A stretch of 64,000 bases of DNA from Acanthaster planci (Eukaryota > Echinodermata > Asteroidea > Valvatida > Acanthasteridae): assembly GCF_001949145.1 (NCBI RefSeq), contig NW_019091418.1, positions 1,823,406 through 1,887,405 on the forward strand, given 5' to 3'. The position numbers were made by a program, and so were the translations under genes. Shown piece by piece: positions 25,416 through 39,800 of this stretch. Numbering within the stretch: the stretch's first letter is position 1; each line of letters opens with the position of its first letter. The notes below the pieces were generated by a model. The model was given only the letters and a program-made list of their open reading frames with translations. It had not been told where the DNA came from and ran no database searches.

Positions 25416-28400
25416 TACCACATCTTAGTATTACAACTTCCATCTTGAGTTCAGATAAGCAGCTTATGAAATTAATTGGTTTTGTCATGATGTAAACAAA
25501 ATGCAGTCATTTTAATAGCAAACACAGTTCGTATGTACAACTTGCTTTTGATATCCCCCATGTGCCCCAGTCTATGCTTTGAGTGATTAACCCTATGCCA
25601 AACAAGATTCGATTGGAACAGTACACGTGAAATCGCATACAAGATTTCCCCACGAGATAATTCATTATGAACGATTTTTATGAAGCCCACCCCCATTTTT
25701 TGCAGCGTCGAATTTGGAGCGTCGTATTCCCAATTCCAGTCGTCTGCGTCGGACGTTTGGTGTCGTTCTGTCGGCGTGTCATCTGACACGTCTCCCTAAT
25801 ATCCTATCGATCCAACTGTCAGGCAGAATGCCAAACTGCTCAACATTTTTCTCGCAGGCGGAAACACCCTGAGGGTTACTGGCCGCATCAGTGAAGTAAC
25901 ATCGACAGGCGGTTAGCCCTTTATATCTGCACCAGAATTTGAAGCCCTAGCCTGAAGACGTTAATTACCTCGGTGTACACAGTTTAAAACGATTACCATT
26001 TTTAATGTGTCCGATTTATCCAATTAAAGATTTCAGAAAATCTCAGACACTAATTTTAATTACCGGTGTGTAGTCAATAAAAGGTGTCTATTCTTCTGAC
26101 AAATAGGTTTTGGTTTCTTCAATTTGGAAACCTTCAAGAATTCTAGTATTGAGATCAGTTATATTGCGTGTCTGTAATCATTCTTACTTATTTTTAAATT
26201 TTCGATTATCAAAGAATACGCAAAGTGAGAGATGACAAATTTATACAAATTGTGTATAATTTGGTGATAGCTGTGTCATATTTTGTTCAATGCAAGAAGA
26301 AAATATTGAAATTATATTCAGTCGCGTTGACTGTATTCTCATCACAGTACATCCCAGCTACATAACCCATTATAACAGACAAACGTCTTCTTCATCTGTG
26401 TGGTCTTGAGTAACGTCAATAAGAAAAACCACACAAAGCCACAACTTTCAAAATCAATTCAGCTGTGCGATGCGATTTGAATACTGACATTAATAGCCTG
26501 CGAAGTTTCTGCCAAGGGAGTACGTGTGTGGATGTTTTCATTGCAAGTTATACGAGGTATTTAAGTACAGCGCCATTGACATTCAATCAGAATGGAGGAT
26601 GGCTATTTATGAACTGAGACAGGTGAACAACCTTCCGAGAGAAGTCTCGAAACCTCCCGGAGAGATAACTAGTGGCAGCTGATCAGGTTGAACCAAACTG
26701 AAGCTAGCCCCAGACTGTTCAAGTGTGTTGCTATGGGAATTTCTGCCGTCCAACCGATGCACTTGACATTTTATGGGTGTCATCAGCAATCATTGAATTC
26801 CTTGCGTCCAGGAGATCAAGGAAGATAAGAGAGGTGTGCTAACGCAGCGTCACGCACTTAATCTCTGGGCTCAGTTTGCCCTCAAATGCAATGCACATGT
26901 TTCTTACTTTGCCTTCAGTGCAATGCTCAAGAACCCTCTAACAGTCTGTATGCGTGCGAGGATTACTCATGTGAATATTTCTCGTTATGTGCATAGTTAG
27001 GCGGACTGGGGTCGAGGTAAGTCTAGAGCTTCACTTTGCACATTGACCAGCGCAAGGCCAGGCTACTCAAGACTGACTCAGACCGTGCTCAAATGTTTTA
27101 TTGCAGTTGCCATGCTCCACGGCGCCGGAGTGTTTTAAGGGATCTCTTTACTAGCTCCAAGTGGCAGACAAGAGGAGGGTATTTGCCTTGTCTGCCTGAC
27201 CTCTCTTGCTGCTATCGTCTAACCCAGTGAGAGATGGACAAACATGACACTGGTGCCAAAGAATATGTAGATGCTATCGTAGCAGCACGTTTTCCGATAA
27301 TCCATTCAGCTTCTACTGAGAGTGTACTTTTAAGGTTGAGACACCGGATGAGAGAGAAATTCCTGAAATTAAACGGAATTCTTAATCGTACGACAAATTG
27401 AAGTTCCAGTTCAAAATATCCTTCTGATTGTAACAATTATTTGGATCGCTGGTGTTTATAAATTGGCAGATCATCGGCCGAAACCGCCGAAAGATCGAGC
27501 GAGTCGCCCCCTGGGAATGAAGCAGCGATTCGCTTCACTATCAGAAGCAGCAGTGTAGTGCATTGCCAATTATGGAAGCGGAGAGCATATGAATTGCAAC
27601 ATGCAGAAAACATATCACAGCCTCAAGGGTAACGAATGCGATTACCATGCAACAAGGCAGATGAATGATAATAGATACACACGTGTTATTCGTTTGACAC
27701 AGGGTTACCCCGACAGACCAACGGTGGACTGCATTCAAAGGAAGACTTCCGGTGCGTACCGACAGGGTTTTGAGTGCCCGTTGGCAGATGAAATTTTCTT
27801 CTCGTTTTAACATGTTCAGATAATTACAAAATAGGAGATGAAGAAAGTAGTAGGATAGCTGGAGTGGATCCATAAGGGGTGCACCGGAGGCCCCCATTCA
27901 GAGCTGTATAAAGAGAGAACTTTTAGACTTTGGAATCCAAATGGCCGGTCATTAAGTGTGCAGTACAGCACGCAGTTAATGTGTGCTAACTGTCCGTGTC
28001 ACTGCCGCATAATCTACCATTTTTGTTCCAACAATTGAGACACTCATGTCGCAACTTTCTCTATAAACTTGTTACATACTCAGTGCTCGCGGGCCAACAC
28101 ACATCCGGCCATAACAAACTTAAACTATGATTTTGAGACGAAGATCTTGGGACCCAAGTGGTCTGAAAAAGCATATTACTTTATACTGTAACTCTAGAGA
28201 CAGAATAATCAGTATTAACAATGCGCAGCTTATATTTTCGGGTTCACCTCCATTTTGCACCTTCTTTCTTCTGTAAATGACGCGTGCCCCGCATTTTTGT
28301 AAAGGATGGATTCGCCATAATAGTGTATTATGTTTGGAAGTATTTTGTGTCCGACAGTATTCAGTGCTTTCACATCTGTTAAACCATCTCGGTTGTGCAT

Positions 28401-31400
28401 TTATGATGCACATGGACCTTCATCATGATTTTACATTACAGTGCCCGTTCAGTTCCACTTCCTTGCAGCGTTTTGATTTTACCCTTAAAATCTCCAGTCC
28501 GTTACATTCCTACAGCTATGCTCCCCATCTCTTGGCCGAGCAACACTGGAACATCTTAAATGAATGTTCTCGGATCACACACCTGCTCTTACGGTATGCA
28601 TATTACTCTCTAATAAAACAGGTGCCGTATTTCTATCAGGTTAGAGTTTCTGTTAGCCTAATTTGCTATTTTGGGGTTTTGAGACCTTCCACATGGTGAA
28701 AAAAGTGGTATTGCAACGACTGCAGCAGAGGAATGCTCCTTCACCAATTTTTTTTTTTTTTTTTTTTTTTTTACACAGGAATGCGTCGAAGTGGGTTGGG
28801 GGGTGTATCAAATGACTTTGTAAATATCACACCCCTCCCCGCCAAGCTCAGAATTCTCCTTGTCAAAGGTACCAGTTTGCCACATAAAAACAGACGTCAC
28901 AAAAACTGAACTTCCGGTACCAACGTGAAATTACATAGCGAATACACTAAACGCTATCAGAATACTACATCTCAGAAAGTTGACCCATGTATGCGTATCG
29001 TATTATATCGGACTGAGTTGAACAGGTTGCCGGTTTCTAAGATAGTTTGTGACTCTTTCCAGTTGTTTGCAACTGTCTGTAATCCACAGAAATCAGTCTG
29101 AGATCCGCAGGTGTTATCTCACTCTAATTCTCATTAAGATGAGAAAGTCTGTGTGGTGAAATGAGCAATATGAATAAGTTTGCGGTAGCGCACGCGACTG
29201 CGGCCATTCTAAAGCTCTCACTAGACACTTATGTACCCTAAAAGAGCACTGTTCACATGATGCAACCACATACCCTTTCAAATTGGTTATAACTACTACT
29301 TTTTCATTATTGGTGGATTCACTGATCGATCAATCCTTGACTGCCCGAAGAAGGGCTTACGGAATGTCCCAAAGCTGTAAACGCCTCAGAAACTGCGTCA
29401 TGCAGTCTTTACAGAGGTTGTTTTATTTTTCTATTTCGTTTTCAATCCCTTGTCTCTATTTCCATTTTGTAAATGATAATATGAACTGATTCTGTATATT
29501 TAGCTTTACAAATCGTGTTTTGGATCCCTCTAGCTGGGACAGAATTAGTCTTTTTTCTTTTACAAGACAACTCCAACAAAACAAGCAGGATAACTAAAAA
29601 ACTCAGACCCCAAGTTATTTTTTAATTTACATACGTTTGCAGCTTTTTAACATAATTATCGTTAAGAGGGTGAAACTGCGTGGAAAAGTACATGCAATTT
29701 ATCGGAGTGTTCGTCTCAAATTCTTAGCCACATGTCACAAGGTTCTAAAGTGGGCCATTATGTGGCGATATTTAGATATCCATCAGGGGAGATAACAGGA
29801 AAATCTCTTATAACAGTTTTAAAAAGTAATTCCTCGTGTCTGCACCGTATCCTGACACCCTCCCTTTGTTGTGTTTTCGACGTAAGGGGCAACGTTCAGA
29901 ACGTCTCTGTCACATTTGCCTCAGTCTCAACTCATGACCTTAAAACACTTTTAAGATGGCAGTGAAAAGGCAGGAAATGTTCGACTGGACGTATTTTTTA
30001 TATACTGCTGTTCAGAAAAGATGATTCAGAATGACGCACCCTTGAGAACTGAAAACCTACATGGCGGATGGGGGGGTGGTTAAAAATGAGAGCAAGGAGT
30101 TTTTTTGTCTGTATCATTTCCCATTCGTCCAAAAGTGTGAAAAGCTCCCAAATGTAGCCCCAAACCCTACAAAGGCCATAAAAGGTTACGCCATGAACCA
30201 CTTTTCTTGCCCTCCCCAAACCAGGTTTGGTCTCCCCGAACTTCGGTTCTAAGCCTGCCCTTGTTAACTTGTTTAATCTGAGTGCCTTGATCGGCATCTT
30301 TCCTCTAACAGTGCTGACCCTGTTACCCTGAGTAAAAGTATCCTTTCAAGGACCGCCATTAACTCAATACGTGACTCCATCAGCGGGTATGAAGGAAGCA
30401 TACCGATGAGAGTCCGTGCTACAGATGCCTCATAGCGCGTTAGCCTGGGTAATTTGCCTGTGACGAGTAGACAACAACACGAAAATAGGTAATTAGCCTA
30501 CGAGAATCATGAAAATCGTGGGTTTCCCTCGGATTTTTACAACCTCCATCTTTGAATGTTCCCTTCCACCGAATGACTCTATATACAATGTCCTCTTCGC
30601 GTTTCGTTTTTCGAGATGAGTCTCAGGTGACGCATAATGCTCTCTTGAAGGATAAATTACAGTCGTAAAGAGAGGCAGCGGTCGAGCAGGGAATTATTAT
30701 CCATGCTCAATCTCACAGATGAAAAACGTATAATAGCTGTGGAGATGGGTCTTTCGATAGAGGGCGCGTATGCTGTGCTATCCAAGGAAAGTTCGAGGGC
30801 AAACTACAGTTCAAACACGGTTTTATAGCTCCTTATAAAATGCGCATGTGCAACAGTGCCACGCTGGCACCAATCTTGTTATCCAGCCAATGGTTGTATC
30901 TCTTGCTGGTGTCCATGCGTTCGAGATCTCTCGATCCTCCTTAAAGGAACAAGCCCTGCAAGAGGGCTACCGCCCAAAAGTCTCATAGTGCCCCCACGCC
31001 TGGTTTTGAATTGTCGATTAACTATTAGATCGAAGTTAGTCGGACTATGGCAACATAGTCGTCTCTCAAACTTGTCCTGTGTAAGCACCCACCTCCGAGA
31101 ACACGATCACCGTAAAGCTAGACCACGAGGAGATTCTCCGCAGCCCAAAATTGACGGTTGTTGCGTTGTTTTGGGATTTTCCTGAAAGTGCCTTCTCTTG
31201 TGCTACAGATTTGTCTGTATAGAAAAAGATCTCTTCCTGTTTACCAAGACAAAGAATTTGTTGAGTGGGAACTAAACTTTGTGAACCCTTACTGTAATGT
31301 AAATTGGAGATACTGAATTTGCTCGTCTATACCATTCGTACAGGCATCTGGAAAGGGTGATTTCTGCATAACAGTTTCTTCGAGTCCGGATGGAATTCTA

Positions 31401-33130
31401 TGAGATAACGCGGGTCGATGTCTACGGGGCGAACACTGTAACATATGCGCGCAGAATTTACAGGTAGGTGTATCGAATGTTTTGCAAAGCTTGATCTTAA
31501 TCCAATACTTTGCATTGGCCCGTCCCAGCGCCCTGTAAGAGTTGTGGAGACGAGCATAATTGTGGAGGCGCAAGTACAGGTAATTCCACAAGACTAGTTT
31601 GAGGCTCAATTTGTTTCGCGTCCCTGTAACATCTGATATATGATTCTATAAGTTCAGAACATTCTTTAATTTCCAAGAGTGATTAAGGAATGCAAATATA
31701 ACTTTATAGGCAATAAATTATTGATTTGTGTAGGTCTGCTGACGTTGAGCAAAAATCACAGTCCACACCTAGTGTGGGCTGTTGAAAATAACAATCACAC
31801 GTACACCCATAATGTGTTTTCTCGAATAAGTGCATGCATTTAGGGAAAGCTCGACAATTTTGAAACTGTCGGTGGCGTACACGTTTCTATTTGTCTTTAC
31901 AGTGCAGCTGTACATGAGATGGATCTGATTAACGATGAATATTCTCCTGCACCATTGCCGTGTACATTGCCATCAGTTTCCAGAGGGGTCAAGTGGACTC
32001 CGCTCCATCACTTACCTGTGATTTAATTTGTCTTCTCTAACTCCAGGCGACTGTCTCGAATCTGATCGGGACACGCCGTGTTTACCGTTCATCCGACCGC
32101 CAACAATTTACCGTTGAAACGGCATTTCGTGCCATCCATTGAAATAGCCTAATCCAGTTCTTAGCAAGTCAACAAAACGGGAAGTGTAAGTTTTAAATAT
32201 CGAATTCAGCAAAATTTATCTCTTCAAGGGTCAAACCGTTGATGTCCTCCACGTCTTGCGTAGCCCTATACAGGAGAAAGACAGAATAATGATTTTGTCT
32301 GCGGGAGCGGGGCCTCACGAACAATTCCCTGAGTGGCAATCATCCTCTGGCATTCTTGAAGTAAAACCTACCACAGGTGATGGATAGAAATAACTCCACG
32401 ATAATTCAAAATTAATTCTAATATCATGCAACTTTGGATCATCAAAAGTTGATCTCAGTTGATACATCGTTCTCATATTAGCTGGTTCAAGATGAATCGA
32501 GGAAAGCCTTATTTAATCGGTGCGGCTCTCATCAACCATATTTGTCGACCTAACAGTGAGACCAACTTCAATATTTGTCCCCAAATTCTGGTTGTCACAT
32601 AGTTACCCCCTAAATCTCCCTTTCAGCAATGCTGCGACACATGCCTGTTACACGGTTACATCAGTGTCCCGTGGTCACGTATATAGCATGATATCAGCTC
32701 TGCAAAGATACACACACTTTAAAGATGTCATCTACTTAAGAAGGCGGAGCTGGCTGTGTCCACTTTGTAGGCGTTTACTCCGAACCCCAGAGGGATCGAA
32801 CCGATTCACCAACTCATCAGTGAGTGTATATGGCACACTGCTTTTGCATGGCCAAGCCAGCAGGCACAGACCATTCCACTTATGTATTAACACAGACTGA
32901 ATAATCGATGACATCAGACGGAAATATATAGAAAGGTTTGAAGCTCTTAAAAGTAGGCTTGGTAATTTAAACATTTTCAAATTAGTGACTGCATGTTTGT
33001 TTCATGCTTAACGAACCCAATGAATTTTTCTATATTACTTGATTGTGGCTCATTAACATCGTCGAGTGATTTTGCACTCATTTGTAACTTTAATGTATCC
33101 GGCCATGTTAATTTCAAATCTAAATGGTTA
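25416..33130. other. non-coding, no gene recognised
   Basis: No supported gene in this stretch. A CpG-rich patch at about 25,684-25,790 has an open minus-strand frame starting MSDDTPTERHQTSDADD, treated separately as an observation. Other open frames lack motifs. Confidence 0.55.
28748..28772. repeat. T25 homopolymer
   Basis: An uninterrupted run of 25 T. It could be the reverse-oriented poly(A) tail of a retroposed sequence lying to its left on the minus strand, but no element body was recognised. Confidence 0.9.
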
Positions 33131-33425
33131 GAGTTTATTCAACATTTTAACTAACGTTGGGTCAAATATCATTTGGTCCAAAAATTGGCAAAACGGTTAC
33201 CAACATTGTTGAGCAACATGATTGTGCAATTATTGGGTAGAAATTTGACAAATTAGTTGGTAAACTCTTGCTCAAAAATTGGGTTATAAACATTAACCAA
33301 ATGTGTTGGGCCAATTTTTGTTCAAAGTATAGGTTCAAAATTACTCAACAATGTAGACACTTGATATTTGACCCAATATTGGGTAACAATGTTGGTTAAA
33401 AGCCTTTACCCAACAAATTCACCAA
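33131..33425. repeat. degenerate TTGGGT / ACCCAA repeat block
   Basis: Both ttgggt-type words (acgttgggtcaaat, tattgggtag, aattgggtta, tgttgggcc, tattgggtaac) and the inverse acccaa words appear within 300 bases, mixed with caacattgttg-like words. The mix of both orientations suggests palindromic units. Related words reappear near 38,880-38,960. Confidence 0.65.
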
Positions 33426-35924
33426 CTCCCGGTCAATCACATATTAAACGGAATTGTCAAAAACCTTTATCATTTTTGGTTTCATTTCTATTCATATATA
33501 GCACATATTATACATATAGCATACATATAGCATACATTGGTAAATGACTTCACTGAAAAGCTCTTGATTTTAAGTTACATGAATGTTCTCAATTGAAGTA
33601 CAGGTATCAAGGCGGGATAAAATCTTTTAATCTACATTGTTTCAGCTTTACTTAATAAGCCCCTATTTTTTTTTACCTCAGACCAGCTAAGAGTTAATGT
33701 AATGGGCCCATCAATGTAAAGACGGGCTTTATTTAAATTTGGATTAGTATCTTTGCAGATAGAGACTGTACCAGAATACATTCAATTAATAACTTTAGTA
33801 AAACGTACCAGCATTTTGCTACTTTACCAACAATGAGCCCATGATAAAAATAGCACAGCTTAGTAAACCTAAAATTGGCTTGTTTAAGATTGCCAAAGAT
33901 CATTTGGATCTTGCACAAACGTTTATACAGTGCTCAAACGGATATACATCCAACATGTCAATCACACTGGTTTTAAAACACTCGAGAACAAAGGAGATAC
34001 TCAAGTCTTTAGAAACTTCTTTAGTAATTACTTGTATTTCTCAATTGTCGGCAACTTCGTATGGACCATGCCTAACAAAAGATCTTTACTCCTCAACAGG
34101 AACATAACTTACACCAAAACTAGGTATCCCATTAGGGTTGGTGTCAAGCATTTTGATATTGATGTGTAATTATTCCTCCAAGGGTTAATCACGTGTATGC
34201 TCCATAAACATTCAAACAACTATGTATGAATTGAGTTAGATAATTGACAAAATTACGTTTACACATGTCCAGTGCAGGTGAGATACGCTGGCACAGCCCC
34301 TCTCTCCTCTGTCACAAAAATGAGTTCCAATTTCGATACAATGTACAAACAGATGTGTATCATCTCCGGAAACAAATACCCACAAGATAAGGCATAATTT
34401 GCAACAAATGGGTTCATTTTAAGTAACCTTCATGATATTTAATTGCGACATTTATGCACACATATTTTGATGATGGTGATGTTGCCCCATGTTATGTCAG
34501 TCAATGTTTTCCTGATGATAACAGCATCACAGACATTAAATGGAGTTTCACATATACACATTACGGCCTATAAGGATCTCTACGCCAACATCTCCAAATG
34601 AGTGTTGAACACCCTCAAGCCTTCAGCATGTCTTGCATACAGCAGACGATTAGATAAAAAAGCTCAACATGAACTTGACCATCATAGTAAGCACCATTTT
34701 TACATGCTAACTCTGCACACTGCAAAATCTGTGGTGTTAAATTTTTAACACAAGTCTTTATTTTATTCTTTTGGAAAGGACATTTGTGTTACAGAGGGGT
34801 AAAAAATTCCTTAGGCATTGAAATTGAAAGGCAAACCAGTGTTGCACGATATTGGTTTTAAAGGTGTCTTACAGCGCATGTGTCTTTGAAAAGAAGCCTT
34901 CTGATTGGTCGATATAAAATTATGGGCGCTATCTGCTTTAGATATTTCTCATTGAACGTTACGTGCCTGTGTGCTAAATATCCCGTCTTTATTGTTTATT
35001 CAACCTTACTATCTGACAAATGTGTGACCAAATAGTGTGCTAAGATGCCCATTGTGGAAGCGGGAGAAATCTTAGGAAGTTTAGGGCGATTTTGCAGAAG
35101 TTGTGGAACTTAGTTAGTGTTTAAAATGATTGATGTTCTTCAGACTTGAACTGTCATTCAAAAAGTTCACCCCGTCGAAGGACATGTCTGATAATGTCCC
35201 GCACAAGATATACGTTGATGCGCACGTGAGTATAGCTGAAACACGATAGGCACACAGCCTATGGGAAAAGAACGCCTGTAAAAAGACTCCATCCGAGCTA
35301 AAACTAAAAACAAATTATCTAAAGACCCAAACACAAGTTACATTTTACCACAGTCAGTAGACTTAATATTGGCATGCCATGTATCCAGTGTTTCCTCGTG
35401 AGGGCCAACTGCATGCATGTACGTAAACCTGGTTTATGTTTGTAAAAGCATATTTGAATGATGCGCTTCACTTTCGGAAAAAAAAAACACACCGTACATG
35501 TAAATTTCCGTGTCTACTCTTTTTTTTTTAGACGGGAACATTGAAAGTAAATCGTTCATACATTTCTTACATAGTTGCCAAATAATAGCCTTTTATGGGA
35601 CTCTTTTCAGAAAAATACAAAGGCTTCATAATTTCCTGCCGCTTTAACAAAGGCCTACGCTGCATAGGGCCAGGCCCCCACACACTGTGGTAAATGTACA
35701 TGCAATACATGTAACTGGTCTGTATTGGTCTGTTCTTTTAAAGTAGGTATCAAAACAGTTGGAAGATTACAAACCTCTCTGACTCATTCATTTATTTGCA
35801 ATTCCCAGCGCCATAGGTTTCGACCGAAGATTTGTAAACGACGTTACCCTGGCAATAAACTCCAGTGAATCAGACAATACAAGCAGCCTTCCTCACCCAA
35901 ATAAAGCAACAGTTGATTCTACTC
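33426..35924. other. non-coding, no gene recognised
   Basis: No supported gene. A short tandem run built on catatagcata lies at about 33,491-33,538. Confidence 0.6.
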
Positions 35925-36895
35925 AGTATGTCTCTCCAAAACATGTTCTTTGAAGTAGGTCCAATGGAGAGTTGTTGTGTGATATGTTTGAATTGAGAGC
36001 ATTGCCAAAGTTATTTTATAATTCAGATTTGTTTAATTCCTTTTTTCTTCTTTATGGCAGAAGTAAAACAGAGTATCTGGTTGATTTGTAGGGTCAATGC
36101 AGCATGGCCACACAATGGATGGTTCTCATTCTAATTCTCGGCTAATGTACTGCAGGTGTAAGGTCAAGTACTATTTTAATATTTGATACCAAACCACTTG
36201 AAGATACCCTAAAAATAAAGAAACAGTTTTAAACAGCGAATTGAGGAAATTACTGTTGTACTTTTCCTGTAGAAAATAAAGGTTATTAAGTTGTTGTCAG
36301 CACACGAAGTGACCTTATTAACAATTTCTCATCGTTAATCACTGATAATACCCAGTGGATCTCTTCAAAACATGTTCTGTTAGGTAGTTCTAGAGGAGAG
36401 TGGTTATATAATGTGTTTTCATCGAGAGTATTACCTAAGTTTTTAAATTCTATAATGAATAGTTCTTTTATCCTATTTAAGTACATGCAGAACAGAAGTA
36501 AACCAGAACGGTTGATTGATTGGTATCTTTCTTTACAATATTGCCTATAAATTGTCATTACCTGGACGAAAACCAAACAATTACTCTTCGTTGAATATGA
36601 CATGTTCCATGTTGCAATTTTAAACAGAAGCTTCCCATTACCGATTCATGGTTCAATTTATAAGCATCAAGTCTAAGGTCAAGCACTATTTTCAGTGGCT
36701 TTTGATACTGTGCCAAATTTTGCGAAGTTGCCAAGTAGTACCAAATCACTGTAATATACATGTATATTCAACAAATATAGCAATAATAATAAACAGTGTA
36801 CTTTAGTAATCACAGCATTGCAGAAAAGGATAAAAAGTTTCTTCCAATTTGTCGTCAGCACACAAAGTGTTTTGTTGATGGTCAACCATTATCTT
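35925..36895. repeat. diverged tandem duplication, unit about 0.4-0.55 kb
   Basis: The segment from about 35,925 to 36,340 is followed by a related segment from about 36,355 to 36,895 in the same order. Paired landmarks are caaaacatgttct (both), then gagagttgttg / gagagtggtta, ttgagagcattgcc / tcgagagtattacc, agaagtaaaac / agaagtaaacc, aaggtcaagtactatttt / aaggtcaagcactatttt, and gtcagcacacgaagtg / gtcagcacacaaagtg. Divergence is high and no reading frame is kept in both units. Confidence 0.65.
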
Positions 36896-39800
36896 TAATT
36901 TGAAGTTTTTCAAAGTGTGATTCTACCCCGTATTTAACTCGCTGACATGTTCTTTTGCATTGAGCTACAATATCACTGAAGATGCTACTTGTATCACTCA
37001 TCTTTTGGGGTACATTTAAAACATAACGTTGCTGATTAAGTGGTGCTAGTACGGTATGGACATGAGTGATTTACTATTGCTGTGTTCTATTTTAAAGTTT
37101 TTCCTAATGCTCTGTGTTTCATTGCATTTTCTGCAGCAGTGAATCTAAAAATTCTAGTGATATTATTCGGAATTATGATTTTGTTCTAAAATTTGTTTAT
37201 ATTTCAAATCATACTTAGCACAAAATATGATCAAGTTAAATGTCCTGTTGTCAATGGTTTTGTTATTTGAAATTCAAGCTCTATGTATAATTTTTTAATT
37301 TCCAGGTATGACCACTAAGAATAAGATGACACCATTCCCGGTATTTAAATTAACACCAGTAGTGTGGCTTCTTGTAATGCCAAATAACAGTATTACTTAA
37401 CACCAAATTCCTTGCCCAAAATAAACACCATTTTTGAATTGCCTTACTCCCGTATTTCAGTTGTTGTTAAAGTCAAACACCAAAAACTGGTGTTATTTAA
37501 CACCAAAAGCCTTGCCAAAAATGAACACCAATTTGGAATAAGTGCATTCCCCCTTTGGTGATAAAAGTAAAAAGAATTTTCCTCTGTTGTTCTGTTTTGG
37601 AAGATCAATGGACTTTAGCTACATGTAGTGCTAAATACCCCGTTTCCTTTCTCCCGGTAGGGAAGATTAAAGACGTGTATTCTCTGGCTCTAATTCTACA
37701 AGATGCAATCTAAATATGCCTCCTCAAGGGGTCTGTGTTCTTGGAGTATTAGAGGTTAAAAACATCTTGAGAAGTTTTTCAATCATGCCTATCATCATAA
37801 GCTCCCAATTTTGCTCAATCTGGAAACTTCAGCAAAGATTGTGATATTTACGCTTGAGAATGACAAATTAGAAAATACACACCTTCTCATGCAGCATTAG
37901 AAGTTGGATACCGAGTGAGGGGAAGATAAAACAAGATTCCTGTTAGTCAGAAATGCTGAGGCAGAGCAAGTCCATTTTCAGTTGCTCATCAGTGTCCACA
38001 TTAAATTAACCATAATCCCTGAGCAAACAAAAGGTCTATTTGAAGGTTCATAGCATGGCTCGGAAAAGATACCTTGTCTTTAATGGCAATGTGATTCTTG
38101 TTTGTGTTGCGATTTCCAAGCTTTGCACTTGCGACTGCCATATGTAGCCCTGCCCTAGCCTGTACGTGCATATTGGTTTATGCAATTTATATGGCGATGA
38201 GTTCTGTAAGCCTATCCAGTGTATTAGAAAATATTTCCCATGCTTCTACTTTTTATACGAGGCACAGCCTATATGAAGCGAAAAGACAAAATGCATTTAT
38301 GAGACTTATACGTATCGATTGTCCTGCAATGAATCAAAACTTTGTCACACAAACCAGTAAAGTAGTCGGCCAATACCATGTGATTATAATGTGCAGCACA
38401 CACAATGAATGCATCATCATGCAATGAGGTGACGCAATGTGCTTACGGTTTTCATGAAGAACAATAACACTGAAAAAACTTGCTCAGACAGTTCTTTGGC
38501 TACTTGAAACCTCATTTGGAGTTAACGCATTACCTGAGAATGTTTTCCAGATTTCATCTTCGATACGTTTGGAGAGTCTTGTCGACTCTGTGACTGTCAT
38601 CGTGCAAAAAAAAAAAAACAATAGCACTGCAGACGCCGGCGGGAGTTTTGCTTGGCTGCACTGGTCAAAAATTACTAGACTTGATCCAAGTCACGCGGGT
38701 AGTGATGCAAGCGCCGACTTTCACCAATATATGCAATAGCAATTTAATCAATTATCACTCCTAAAATAAGAGCAATATCAACAGTACCATGGATTATTTT
38801 TTGAAGGTTTTGTGTGTAGGAAAACTGTGTTTAAATTCCCTTGTGAAACGAGACCTCAGGGCAAGTTTATTCCCAACACTTGTATTTGCAATGACCAATT
38901 ATTGGGTAATATCACAGAGAACTATTCTTTGACCAATATTTGGGCAAAAAAGATTAGCACGTGCCAATCCGTATTGGCTAATAAATAAATTGACTAACTG
39001 ATAAGTATGATTTGTCCAACATCACCATTGACCAATAAGTTTGCAGTATACGTACTCGCAATTCAACTTTTAAATACACCAGCAAAAGAAATGCTGATTT
39101 TATTTCATACATAAAAGACTCATGAAAACGTATCATGCTTGCTTGATTCCTTTATGAAACTCCTTGTTATACATCACATGCCCATTTTTGTCGGCAATCA
39201 ATGGCGTGTAAATAGCTGTGTCAAAGACTCATTCTATTCTGGAGACTTTGCTGTTCCTTTTCTTTTCTCTCAATTTATTGTGTTAAATGCTTTTCTTATT
39301 AAAGTCACTTGTCTTTTTACTCTTACATGATATTATAGTGTAACGGCATCGAACTATAAACGAATTCGGGGCAGGGAAGTAATAAAAGTCTTCGATTTCT
39401 CCAGAACCCTATGCTGTCAGGTCAAATAATTTTACCGACTGTAATATAACACTCGTTTTTCTCGCCTTTAGTTGCTCGTTAATTTTCTATTCACTATATG
39501 TGTCAATGCACATTTAAATGTTTGTTATATTGTCCATGATATGTCAACTATTGTTAATGTCAGCACGAATAAATTAAAAAAGGTGACAATCTCCTAAAGA
39601 AAGAGGAGGATCAGCCACAAAATAAAAAGTTGGCAACTTGAACCTTTTCAAAAAGCGGACACTGATTGAAGCAAAATGCCAACATTTGAAAGGTGGACGT
39701 AATTTGTTATCGTATTACGTGAGATAGGAGCCGCGATAAGCACGTACGGCTTTAGTCGATAGCGCGTTGTAATGCGTGTTTTTTCTCTTTGATAAAACAA

